Assembly (NCBI GenBank): GCA_010015655.1
Contig: ML976694.1
Span: forward strand, 185,680 to 244,188
Length of the DNA: 58,509 nt
Direction: 5' to 3'
From: Bimuria novae-zelandiae CBS 107.79
Lineage: Eukaryota; Ascomycota; Dothideomycetes; Pleosporales; Didymosphaeriaceae
How positions within the stretch are numbered: position 1 is the stretch's first letter; every line of letters begins with the position of its first letter. A model generated the notes under the pieces. The model saw nothing but the letters and a program-made list of their open reading frames with translations. It was not told the DNA's origin and did not search any database. This document shows positions 23,171 to 32,828 of this stretch, piece by piece. The position numbers and the translations under genes were made by a program.

Positions 23171-23836
23171 ATGGCCGACCAGAGCAAGCCCCAGAAGACG
23201 TACAAGGAGCAGGCGGGCGAATTTTACAACCGCCAGTACGAGAACTGGGTTCCGTGGATAGAAGACCAATATCTTAAGTGGTTCACCAAGGACAATAAGA
23301 TGAGCTATGCGGCGAAGCGTAAGTCCACGCTCCACCTTCCACCTTCCCTCCTCACCCCCATTCCCTGTCGTTTTTCTCCGCCTACCTCCACCATCCACTT
23401 CTTCGAACGATGGAAGGCTAACACATCAACAGAAGAGCTCGACAAAACCAAAGTCACCGGCATTGAACAAGTCGACAACCTCCAAGACGGTGTCAACAAC
23501 CTCATCGGCGGGCAGCTCGGCAAAGGCGGGCTCGCGCAGCCGATCGGCGACGCGTTCTCGAAGGAGGGGATTAATCGTGCGGAGCGGGGAGGCAAGGATG
23601 AGCAGGGACGGTCGCTGGAGAATCAAGGTCCGCTGGGAGGGTATGGGCAGGGTGCTGTGGATGGGGTGAAGGGTGCGGGTGGGAGTGTTGCTGGTGGGGC
23701 GCAGAGTGCGGGAGGGAGTGTTGCTGGTGGGGCGCAGAGTGCGGGAGGGAGTGTTGTTGGTGGAGCGAAGAGTGCGGGTGGTTGGGTTGGGGGAATGTTT
23801 GGTGGGAAGGGTGGACAGAATGAGGGGAAGAAGTAG
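23171..23836 (+). CDS. Small hydrophilic Gly-rich protein with tandem 11-residue repeats (LEA-like), function unknown
   Basis: Exons 23171-23318 and 23433-23836 give 183 aa; the 114-nt intron has donor GTAAGT, a GCTAAC branch site and acceptor CAACAG. The N-terminus (YKEQAGEFYNRQYENWVPWI, then MSYAAKQELDKTKVTGIEQV) and the segment LIGGQLGKGGLAQPIGDAFS resemble conserved small fungal proteins of unknown role. The C-terminus contains three consecutive 11-residue units, GGSVAGGAQSA twice and GGSVVGGAKSA, then GGWVGG and a basic GGKGGQNEGKK end. There is no signal peptide or membrane segment. Low-complexity, Gly/Ser/Ala-rich composition recalls LEA-type stress proteins, and the promoter has stress-type motifs, but this is inference. 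Codons change from C-ending to G-ending half way through. Confidence 0.75.
   Translation: MADQSKPQKTYKEQAGEFYNRQYENWVPWIEDQYLKWFTKDNKMSYAAKRKSTLHLPPSLLTPIPCRFSPPTSTIHFFERWKANTSTEELDKTKVTGIEQVDNLQDGVNNLIGGQLGKGGLAQPIGDAFSKEGINRAERGGKDEQGRSLENQGPLGGYGQGAVDGVKGAGGSVAGGAQSAGGSVAGGAQSAGGSVVGGAKSAGGWVGGMFGGKGGQNEGKK
23678..23776 (+). repeat. 33-bp minisatellite, three in-frame units inside the Gly-rich gene
   Basis: Units at 23678-23710, 23711-23743 and 23744-23776. The first two are almost identical and the third differs at a few bases. Each encodes 11 residues, so copy-number change keeps the frame. Confidence 0.85.
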
Positions 23837-24177
23837 AGCGGAGGATGATGGAGAGGGAGGATAGCGAAGGGCACTCGAAGGCCCAGAAATGGGATATATG
23901 ATACCACGGCTACGAGCTCTGTACTACAGTAGGATTTGGTCTGGTACATTAATGACGGAGTTAATATTTCGCCTTGCCTACCTATCTTTCATCATTCTCG
24001 TTTGACTGCGCCGTATGAAGCTCGTCTTACGCCCTGATCAACACCGCGCCCAAAACCTACATCTACCCTATACCGTTCCAGATACAAACAAAACAGCTTC
24101 AAGAGGAAAGATGGTCAAAGTGACACTCGTACTTTGCGACCCTGCACCCCCACAAGTACTGACCTCTGATTGGCCAG
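23837..24177. other. Intergenic, no feature seen
   Basis: 3' flank of the Gly-rich gene up to the insertion site of pogo-like element C. No reading frame or repeat I can support. Confidence 0.5.
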
Positions 24178-24557
24178 TAACGTAAGCGATCATTGGATGC
24201 ACGCTATCACTGGATGCGCGGTCTCGTGCATGCGAACCCACCAAACAAAAACCTCAATATCAGCCTATTAAGATAATAGATAATCTTTAAATTTTAGATG
24301 CAAAGTAAATAAGATCGTGCGAAAATAAATATCTATTTTTCTAGTCCTAAAACCTTACAGGGAGCGTAATCTATTGCCTATTTTATCTAACTACTAATTT
24401 CTGTCTCTTTAAGCTTTCTACTATAGTATCCTCCCTTTTCCGCTTCTAGGGCTTCTTTCCTTTCTTTTTCTAATCCTTCTAAAGTTTCTTTTCTTATTAG
24501 ATTTATTTATTTACTTACTATTATGTAAGATATTCTTCTTTTTCGCGTTCCTTTTAT

Positions 24558-26430
24558 TAACGTGTTTTATAAGCGAGCGGCCCATACAAGCGAGCGGCCC
24601 ACCCCACCAACTTTTTATACCTTTACAGCAACCTATCTTAACAACATAATAAGATAATAGTATATAATTACTATACTAGATTAAATAGTATCTATAATAT
24701 CGTTCTTGCATGTTTGCATGTTATAGCTAGTCTTCTTGCAGCGGCTGCAGCGTGTTAAAGCCTGCCAATTAGCACCTAATCGCGCCTTATCTTAACGTAT
24801 TTCTACCTCTATCTGCTGCTTAATATCCTTTTAAGCGATAATCTTCTCTACTTCTGCCTTTGTTAAGGTACCCTGCCTCTAGATCTGCTTCTTTTTACGC
24901 TATTTACGCGTTATAGTAGCCTTATTAGCCTTCTTAAGCCTCGCGATCTAATCGCGCATAAGCGTACTTTTGTAAGCTATTATCTTAGCGCCCTTTTTAA
25001 GCTAATTAAGCGCTGTAATAATAGAAGTAGGTAATAAGCTTTTATACCTTTAAATTTTATTATAAATTAATATTAATTAAGCCTCTTGCTTGCGCGTATT
25101 GCTTAGTATTTTAGCTTCTTAAAGGGTAACCTCTAGTGGAGGCGGCGTCGGCGTACGAAGCTTAATATTAAGCTTTAATATTACCGCCTCTAGGTCGTGT
25201 GGGACTAGGCTAGCGCCTCGAAAGCTTGCGCAGATATTTTCTTTTATAATTAACTACTTATAGGCTACGTAAAAGGCTAGTAGGAACTCTAGCTTTATAA
25301 TATAGTTAATATAGTCGCGTATTACGCTCTCGATCTGGTGGCTATACGCGCGCTTTAACAGCGAAAAGTAGCTAATATTAAGTAGCTATAAGAGGTGCGA
25401 TAAATATAGTAGTATATAAAGAGTATAGATATTATTCTCCTTGCAGAGCTCTTAAAATTCAAGCGAGTTATAGCTTTTATAGCTATTAAGTATAAGTAGC
25501 TGGCGCGCGCCTACCCTATACTTTACTATATATTTAATAAAGTGCCTTAGCTACTCTACTCTAAGCTTGTTAGTAGTTTAGCTATTATTACTAATAGCGA
25601 AAGCCTAGTTGCGCGGTATATTATCGTCCTGGTACTAGGCAGAGAGGTAATACTAGCTAGCGAAGATAATAAAGGGCGGGATTGCCTAGCTAGCAGCGCT
25701 AATTCTATAGATTGCTATAGTCTATCCACGATTGCCTAGCTAGATAGCCTTTAGCCTGCCGCGTCTCTCTAAGCCTATAATAATAAGCTAAGATAATATC
25801 TTGCCTATCATAAAACTAGTCTCGTTAAAGTTATAGGTATCCTTATTATAGATACTATAGGTAGCCTTTGTGCGCGCTATAAGCTCGAACTAAGCTCTAA
25901 TAGTATCTAGATTCTTACACAGAGCTTTCTGCCAATTATACAGTTAATTAAATTATGTAGTAAGATAATCTATTTACTTAATAAAGTTGCGCGACTACTG
26001 CTTGCTAACCTGTCTAACGCCTCGCTTAGCGAGTAGCTTATCTGCTATATCTTGCACAGCACTTAGCGTGGGCGGAAATCCTCGCGAATCTAGGTTAAGT
26101 ATATACCTAATAATTACCTCCTCTTCTATCTTAATAAGCTTTTTTAATTTAGGCTAGTAATCGCGTCGCGTAGTAATTCTAGCGCGTTAGCGTTAGAGCG
26201 TTATTTAAGGGATAGTAAATATATATGCTGCACCTTTTATAGACTAAATTTAGTTTTAATTAATAGCTAAGATTGCACGGTGTATATCAGCCTTAGCAGA
26301 GGCTAGTTGGGCCTGAATTAGGGGCGCCATAGTAGGTAGAAGTTTATGTGCTGCAAAAAGTTAGTGGGGTGGGCCGCTCGCTTGTGTGGGCCGCTCGCTT
26401 GTATGGGCCGCTCGCTTATAAAACATGTTA
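24558..26430 (-). mobile_element. Pogo/Fot-like DNA transposon (element A), same family as element B
   Basis: Ends ACGTGTTTTATAAGCGAGC (from 24560) and, inverted, a matching end with one C-to-T change (from 26428), flanked by TA (24558-24559, 26429-26430). The left end has two 17-bp units (core AAGCGAGCGGCCCA), the right end three. The terminus and transposase are related to element B at 5999-7831, but the unit core differs (GCGAGCGGCCCA against GCGAGTGCGCA). Confidence 0.85.
24681..26330 (-). pseudogene. Element A transposase, RIP-inactivated
   Basis: ATG at 26330 (reads MAPLIQAQLASAKADIHRAI, very close to the start of the element B protein) opens about 550 codons in one frame down to TAA at 24681-24683, with numerous TAG stops but no frameshift seen. 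Near the C-terminus it keeps part of the zinc knuckle (CSRCKKTSYNMQTCK). It belongs to the fungal pogo/Fot DDE_1 transposase family. Confidence 0.75.
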
Positions 26431-28481
26431 TAGTTTTTTAGCCTAGCCTTCTTTCTCTCTTTCCTTCTCTTAAGAGCCTCCTATGACTTTCTCTCCTTTT
26501 TAGTAGTTTAATTCTAGCGTTGTTCTTTAACTTTAGTATTTTCGCGTTATTTTTACTCTTTTAGCTTAGATATATAGTTTCATACGATAGTAACTTTTGC
26601 TTGAAAGAAGAACTAGGCCTCTCTAAGCTATTCTTAATTATAAAGGCTAGCTAGCTTCCCTCTTTTCTATTTTTTTCTTATTAACAAGAGCTATGCGAAT
26701 GCCTTAGTTCTTATATTTAAAATTTTTATTTTCGATTACTAGTTTTTTGCTAGCGCAGATAATTAGATCTATTTTAAAATTAATATTTTTTTCCTTTTTA
26801 GAGATTACCTTTACCGCACGACGGAGACCTTATATAAAGCCTAGGGTAATTTACTTCCCTTTTCTATTACTTATAATTAGTGACAGGGCCTCTTTCTTAA
26901 TCTTCTAAAGGATCTTACTTTAATTTATAGAGTAAATTCCTGGAGTAGCGAAGGCAGATTGGATATTCTTAAATATTAAGGCTAAATTTCGCGCCGTACG
27001 AAAGAAAGTTAAAAGTTTTATTTTATTACTTAAGTAAATCTTTAGCTTAACTAAATAAGCTAGTTAATTTCTTTAGAATATGCGATAAAAAGTAGAGAGA
27101 AAATTCTAACGTTAAGAGGCTATAATTAGTGCGTTAAATACGGAGGTAAAATTATAAGGATAATACTATATTCATTATAAAACTTAATAAATTAAATGTT
27201 AATATAGCTTAAATAACTATCTATAAAATAAAGTTTTTTTAATTTACTTACTTTTTCCTTCGTACGAGGCTTAAATATCTTTAAAAGCTATAATATCTTA
27301 AGTTTATTATTTATCTAATCCTTTTTTAAAATTACAGAGTATATATCCTCTAATAAGCTATTAAAATCTTTTAACTAAGTATCTTAAAGGTTATTTAAAT
27401 TACTTTAATAAATTAAGGCTAGTAGGAGCGCTATTCTATTAGTATAAATTATTATAAAAAGGGATATAAACTCTTAGCTACTATTTTAACTTAATCTAAG
27501 AATTTTCTTTATCTAAAATTATAGAATTAGTATAATTCTTTTTATTATATAGAGTAGGCTAAGAAGGAATCTTTTTTTATTAAAATTATATATATTTAAA
27601 TAGTAAATGCGATACTTTCTAATCTATTTATTAAGCTAAATTAGAGAAGTATAATGCCTTTAAGTTTTAAATTCTAAAGGAACTAAAGAAGGAAGAAGTT
27701 ATATAACTTAATAAAAATACTTAAAATATATAGAATTATTAGCTACCTTATAAGTTTAGTTAATTTTGCGAAAATAGATGCTTTTAATCTTATCTTTATA
27801 TTATTAGTGGAATTAGCGAATCTAGTACTATCTAATTAGTTTTTATATAATCTTTATAATTAAATTTTCAAAAATTTAAGGGGTTAGAGGCATTCCCTAG
27901 TCTAAAAGATTAAAAAAAAAACTTCTTCTTAAGTATTTATAAAAAGCTTTAAGTAAATTAAGTGCCCTTCTTAATTTAAAGTTGTTTTCCCTTTAAAGTA
28001 GCGTATAAGTGTTGTATAATCTAAATTATACTTTTTTATTATAGTAGTAAAATTTATGGCTTCTTGCGATTTTAGATTATTAAAAGCCAGTTGAATATCT
28101 TTCTCATTGACCATTTTGTCGAATTTTGAAGATGGAGGGTTCCGGTGTGGGGGACCGTGCATCCAGTGATAGCGTGCATCCAATGATCGCTTACGTTACA
28201 AGTTCGCACGATCCTCAAATGGCTTAATGCAGCCGACCCCTCCTCGGACGGCACCGTCCTTCCCGATTGCAACTCCCGCCGCAACCCCACCAGCTCTGCG
28301 AGGCGCATGTTGTACATATAAGCTGACATCTGTTGTGCCTCACGCAGTGGCTCTTAAGGCCTTTCTGACCCACTGAAACCTATGATATTCAAGTCGTATC
28401 CTCACGGACTATGAAGCGATAGTGCAGAACACGCAACCCTGGACCCCACTTGACGCGAATACCCCCGCTTCATAGGACACA

Positions 28482-29606
28482 ATGGCACAAAACACCGCCG
28501 TCCCGGCCCAGAAAGAGCACAAATTCAATCCTAACTTCACGCAAGCTGTGATCAATGCGACGGGCCCAAAGGCCACACCGCGCGTCCGCCAGCTCACGAC
28601 CAGCCTGATCCAGCATCTGCACGACTATGCACGGGAGAATGAGCTCACGGTGGACGAATGGATGGCCGGGCTGGAGCTCGTATGCTGCCCTCCCTCTACG
28701 CTTTGCTTTCCGGCGCAGAAGCACAAGGGCTAACGGGGTGCGGGTAGATGAACGAAGCCGGGCGCATGTCGGACAACAAGCGCAACGAAGGACAACTCCT
28801 CTGCGACATCTTCGGCCTCGAATCCCTCGTCGACGAAATAACCTACAAACTCGCCTCTTCCGCCACCGACGAACCAACCGCAACCGCTATCCTCGGGCCC
28901 TTCTGGCGTGCCGACGCGCCGCACAAGGCCATGGGCGAGTCCATCGTCACCGGTCTGCCCGCAGGCACTGGCGACGGCGACCGCACGTGGGTGCACGGCA
29001 CGGTGACAGACTTCCGCACTGGCAAGCCTGTCGAGGGCGCGGTGCTGGACGTCTGGCACACGGCGCCAAACGGGCTGTATGAGCAGCAGGATCCGGAGCA
29101 GCCGGAGATGAATCTAAGAGGGAGGTTTACGACGGGGAAAGATGGATCGTATGGGTTTTATTGTCTGAGGCCGGTGCCGTATCCGATTCCGTATGATGGG
29201 CCTGCTGGGAAGGTGTTGCAGGCGCTGGATCGGCATCCGTATCGGCCGGCGCATATCCATTTTATTGTACGTTGCATCTTCCCGTTCCTTTTTTACTCAT
29301 CCTCTTGGTCCCTATGAATGCTTTTGACTCTGCGAAATCGGGTGAATGGCTAATGCGAGGGGGTGATAGCTAACCGCGCCGGGATACAAACCCATCGTAA
29401 CGCAAATTTTCGATCGGAACAGCAAGTACATCGAAGACGACGCGGTATTCGCGGTGAAAGACAGCTTGATCGTGGATTTTAAGCCTTTCCAAGGCGATCC
29501 GAAGGCGGACTTTGAGTTGCCGTATGATTTCAAGATGGCGTCGTATGAGGATGCGGAGAAGCACTCGATTGCCGGCGCGACGGAGGTTAGTGGGGCTGGT
29601 ATTTAG
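28482..29606 (+). CDS. Intradiol ring-cleavage dioxygenase (hydroxyquinol/catechol 1,2-dioxygenase-like)
   Basis: Non-haem Fe(III) enzyme that opens an aromatic ring between two adjacent hydroxyls, part of fungal degradation of phenolics. Exons 28482-28679, 28748-29266, 29370-29606 give 317 aa, a normal size. Introns of 68 and 103 nt are in phase 0, with CTAAC/CTAAT branch sites. Residues about 25-95 form the dioxygenase N-terminal helical domain (DEWMAGLELMNEAGRMSDNK). The catalytic domain follows, with ILGPFWRADAP, then GAVLDVWHTAPNGLYEQQ, RPVPYPIPYDGPAG and RPAHIHF. The predicted iron ligands Tyr177, Tyr211, His235 and His237 are all present. PVPYPIP..GP resembles hydroxyquinol enzymes more than catechol enzymes; this choice is inference. 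No pathway partners lie nearby. A transposon ends 283 bp upstream. Confidence 0.9.
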
Positions 29607-30159
29607 GTTTTTGAAAGCTGGAAGGAGTGGGGATGAATTAGAGATGTAGGGAGGTTTTCACAAATGTGCCAGTGGTATGTTGGACCTGTAAGTTGGCCAG
29701 GGTGATTAGTGGGTGGAAGGGCGGGAGCTTGGATGACCAAGCTAGGGACTGTGCAGTATAGTCAGTCATGGCAGACACGAGTATCAAAGAGTGCTACGCC
29801 GGATTGGAATTCTCAAATATTCGAGATTGCGATATTTGACAAACCTGGATGGGACGTTGGAACGATGCTTAGGAGTGGAAGTATGGCGGGTATCTGCAGA
29901 AATCGCACGAGTGGCGACTTGTAGATGTTGGGACATCATGCTCATCCCCTCCATTTCAGATCATACAAACAAAAGCAAGAATATTGAATAGGATGTGCGG
30001 CAGGGATCATGATTCGGAATAGGGTGGTCTCCTGCACAGGCCATCTGCCTAAGACAGTTTAGCGCTGTATTGACAGCGCGTCAACCATGGATGACTCCGT
30101 TCGCCGTCCATCCCATCCCAAGGGCGCAGGGCGAACCAATTGCAATCTGGATCCAAATC
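29607..30159. other. Intergenic, no feature seen
   Basis: 3' flank of the dioxygenase gene up to the left inverted repeat of the piggyBac-like element. Only short unsupported frames. Confidence 0.5.
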
Positions 30160-30188
30160 TATCCCCCGCACTGTCAAAATCTGCCACA
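30160..30188 (+). repeat. Left terminal inverted repeat of the piggyBac-like element
   Basis: 29 bp, an exact inverted copy of 32405-32433. Confidence 0.92.
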
Positions 30189-30309
30189 GGCGGACTTCTT
30201 GCTAGTGGCCAATCGGACGATAGCTCCGATTCTGCATGAACACCAAGATTTATGAAGTTTGGCTGTAGATTCTTATACAATCTGCATTTTTACTCGTACT
30301 TAACTTAAA

Positions 30310-32288
30310 TTACTTAATAATTGAGCTCTTGGTGGTGTTAATTGACTTGATTGTTTGCAGTCGGCGGAGGTGCTCCTGCCAGCACTCAGGGCGTACTTCA
30401 GGCCTACACATAGGCAGTTGGCAGAGACTACACCCAAAGCGCGTACGCGGAGTACGCTGAGGAGGTCGAGGAGACTGTAAATTGCCTTGAACGTGACCCA
30501 GAGCTACCCTGGGAGGCTGAGACTTGTGCTGGCGTCGCCCACGCTCCGCACAAAGTACACAAGTCTTTGCCTGTTTATACAGGTTTGCGGAGCGATGGGA
30601 GCTCTCCTCAGCGACAACGACGTCGTCTGATCTCTCGCGCTTTGCTCCTGCGTTGCAGAGACGCGTCCCGCGGTCGAAAAGCTGCTCAATGAGGTCGTAT
30701 AGGAACCTTTTGTGGCCGCTCCTTTTGGCGGCGGCAGCGTCAGAGTATGAGGACAACCTGTACACGTTGTTAAGCGTCAGGTCGAGCAGAAAGTAGACCA
30801 AAGGTCGCCAGGTACGACGCTTAACTTGCTGGGTCGAGTAATACGCCTTCGTCTGATTAAAGCGATCAACCTCAGTTTTGTGACAATTGTAGTCGTCAAT
30901 CATCTACGGTATGCCTAGCAGCCTCACAGGCTCGTTGCCAAAGGCTTTTTCAAAGATCCCCTTGTTGTTTTGGCTCATTTTGGAGCGTCGGCGGAGCTTC
31001 ATGATGACCTGGATCGCTGGTGGCGACTATCGTCAGCGTGCCAAGGCCATAGTGTTGAGACGACAAACTTACGCTCTGCGACGGTAGAGGCAAAAAGGAC
31101 GACCTGATTGTCTCTCCACGCTGCCTGTAGGACTTCTCCGCTCTTTGACAAGTCCCATCTGATCTCTCCCCACTCCATGTGCTTTGTAAACTGCGTTTTC
31201 AGACGCATAAGGCTGCTCGAAAAGCGCTCCTTTGCCACCTTCTGGCGGGCGCGCCCTTTGACGCTGACGTCCTCAGCTTGCAACTCCACGCGCGTAGCGT
31301 CTTCAAAAGTCTCTTCGGTCGTTGTCTTGGTCGTCCGGACCGTCCCTGCGCAACCCACGCCTTGCCGCCGCAGGTATTCAAGCATGGGTATGGTGTTGAA
31401 CAGATTGTCGTCCCACACAATGTGGAGACCCGACGGAAAAAGGCGCTGACCATCAGCGTCAACGGCGAGGACGAGAGCGACGGGTACTGACTCTGTGGGT
31501 GTAAAAGCCTGCGCGTCAGCGTCAGTAAAGGTCGGTAAATTGACAGGGCCGCGGCCTTTGCCTCTGGCATGAAATAACCAGTTCAGGACGACTCCATCGT
31601 TTGCCAGACACCAGATTTTAAAGCCCTTAGGTGTAGGCTTTGTCTTAATGATTACCACCTCGCTAGCACGTCTAGTAAATCTGGCAATAGCCTCGTCGAC
31701 GCAGAGGTGCTTGCCAGGGCGCTAGTACTGCAGAGAGCGCGCGCGGAGGAGCTCTGAGAGATCCCACACCCTGCCAAAAGGTGACTGAAAAGTCTGACTA
31801 ACTTCCGCAGTGTACAGGTAGCGATCTAGCTGGTGCCAGCGCGTACAGCCCATGAAGTCGTTGAGCTTGTGAGTAGGCGCGTTTTTGTGACCGCGACTCC
31901 AATATTCTGCCAGCGACGGCTCTCTGTGGACGGCCATATATACGACAATTGCAAAGTACGTATACAGCTCTCCTGGCGACGTAGGTTTCCAGCCTCTCGC
32001 GGAGGGCAGCTGAGGGTGCGCATGAGCAGCGCGATCGTTGGTAAAGTGTGCGATCTGCTCCATGACCTCGGCGTCGAAAAACAAGTCAAAGAGGGCAATT
32101 GGAGAGCCTCTGTCAGTACCCTCAGGTAAATTAGCGACTCCAAAAGTACGTGGGTTGTTGATTTCGAGAGGTCTCCATTGCGGTGGCGGCGTGGACGGTA
32201 AGTCAGGTAAAACACCTCGTTTTTGTGAGTATTTTGTGTATTTTACGAAGTCAGGATCGTTGCTGACAGCAGACGCAGGATTTGGCAT
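30310..32288 (-). pseudogene. PiggyBac-type transposase with two in-frame TAG stops
   Basis: Cut-and-paste transposase. ATG at 32288 (first in-frame ATG); exon 1 to 31073, a 56-nt GT-AG intron (31017-31072, branch GCTGAC), exon 2 31016-30310; 641 codons in one frame. TAG occurs at 31722-31724 (codon 189, just before RPGKHLCVDEAIARF) and at 30904-30906 (codon 443, just before MIDDYN); both fit CAG-to-TAG or a similar single change. Family motifs in order: SRGWKPTSPGELYTYFA-like N-terminal domain, VDEA with the first catalytic Asp, KTKPTPKGFKIW, VWDDNLFNT with the second, GVGCAGTVRTT, and EVDRFNQ with the third. The C-terminus is Cys-rich (CVLCAERG, CSLCQLPMC), a zinc-binding end as in piggyBac. 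Everything but the two stops looks intact. Confidence 0.87.
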
Positions 32289-32404
32289 GTTTGCATGTGC
32301 TAGTAATTTCGAAAGAGGTCGATTTTGGCTGTAAAACAAAAATTGCCGTCATCACAATTCAAATTTGGTGTTGAGATCGACTAGACGCTGATTGGCGCGT
32401 CGTT

Positions 32405-32433
32405 TGTGGCAGATTTTGACAGTGCGGGGGATA
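32405..32433 (-). repeat. Right terminal inverted repeat of the piggyBac-like element
   Basis: 29 bp, an exact inverted copy of 30160-30188. Confidence 0.92.
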
Positions 32434-32828
32434 CGAATTTACAGCCCTTTGCACCGCTCTAAAACACATTCACGGTGAATTGCGACCGACTGCACGATGG
32501 CAACACCACAATACCAGCATTAGGGACACGCCTTTAGCCAGTCGACGTCATGCCCAGCTCCAATACCTCATACTGATTCAGCCGCTATCTCTCCCCATGA
32601 AGCAAATATTATGGGGTAGAGGCCTGTGACAGAGTCGTCTCCAATGGTAGACCAGGCCGCAGGGTTGCCTGCAGGCAGCCACCACTCCGCCACAGATGGC
32701 TACCCATTTTGGGGTACGCATCAAATGTTGACTCAAAGTACTTTCGTCCCAGCCACCCGTCTCTTCTAATATAAATTCGCTTCAGTGGCATGTTGATTTC
32801 TCAGCGTACAACTACTTCACCAGTCACA
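32434..32828 (+). promoter_or_regulatory. Promoter region of the RBR ligase gene
   Basis: A TATAAAT box at 32770-32776 lies 53 bp before the ATG at 32829 and only 14 bp before the alternative ATG at 32790, which favours the downstream start. Confidence 0.5.

Larger units (their letters stand above)
24260..28114 (-). pseudogene. Element C transposase, degraded and interrupted
   Basis: From ATG 28114 on the minus strand the reading is MVNEKDIQLAFNNLKSQEAI, then KKYNLDYTTLIRYFKGKTT, a psq-type helix-turn-helix typical of fungal pogo-like transposases, followed by a stop after about 47 codons. Downstream sequence is heavily mutated. A Lys/Glu/Arg-rich tail is split by element A (26431-26600 and 24380-24557). 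Non-functional. Confidence 0.65.
24178..28198 (-). mobile_element. Pogo/Fot-like DNA transposon (element C), with element A nested inside
   Basis: Terminal inverted repeats 24180-24223 and 28153-28196 match over 44 bp with about one mismatch, start ACGTAAGCGATCATTGG and are flanked by TA (24178-24179, 28197-28198). Each repeat contains two 17-bp units with core TGGATGC. The transposase reads from the minus strand, starting near 28114. Without element A the length is about 2.15 kb, typical for the family. The element ends 283 bp before the dioxygenase start codon. The interior is AT-rich and RIPed, while the inverted repeats are not. Confidence 0.85.
30160..32433 (-). mobile_element. PiggyBac-like DNA transposon (2.27 kb)
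   Basis: Perfect 29-bp terminal inverted repeats at 30160-30188 and 32405-32433, beginning TATCCCCCGCACTG. The encoded protein, on the minus strand, is a piggyBac-type (DDE_Tnp_1_7) transposase with two in-frame TAG codons. The flanks are not TTAA: the outermost bases of both repeats read TA, so the duplication may be only TA. Base composition is like that of host genes, so the copy is young or has not been RIPed heavily. Confidence 0.85.
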
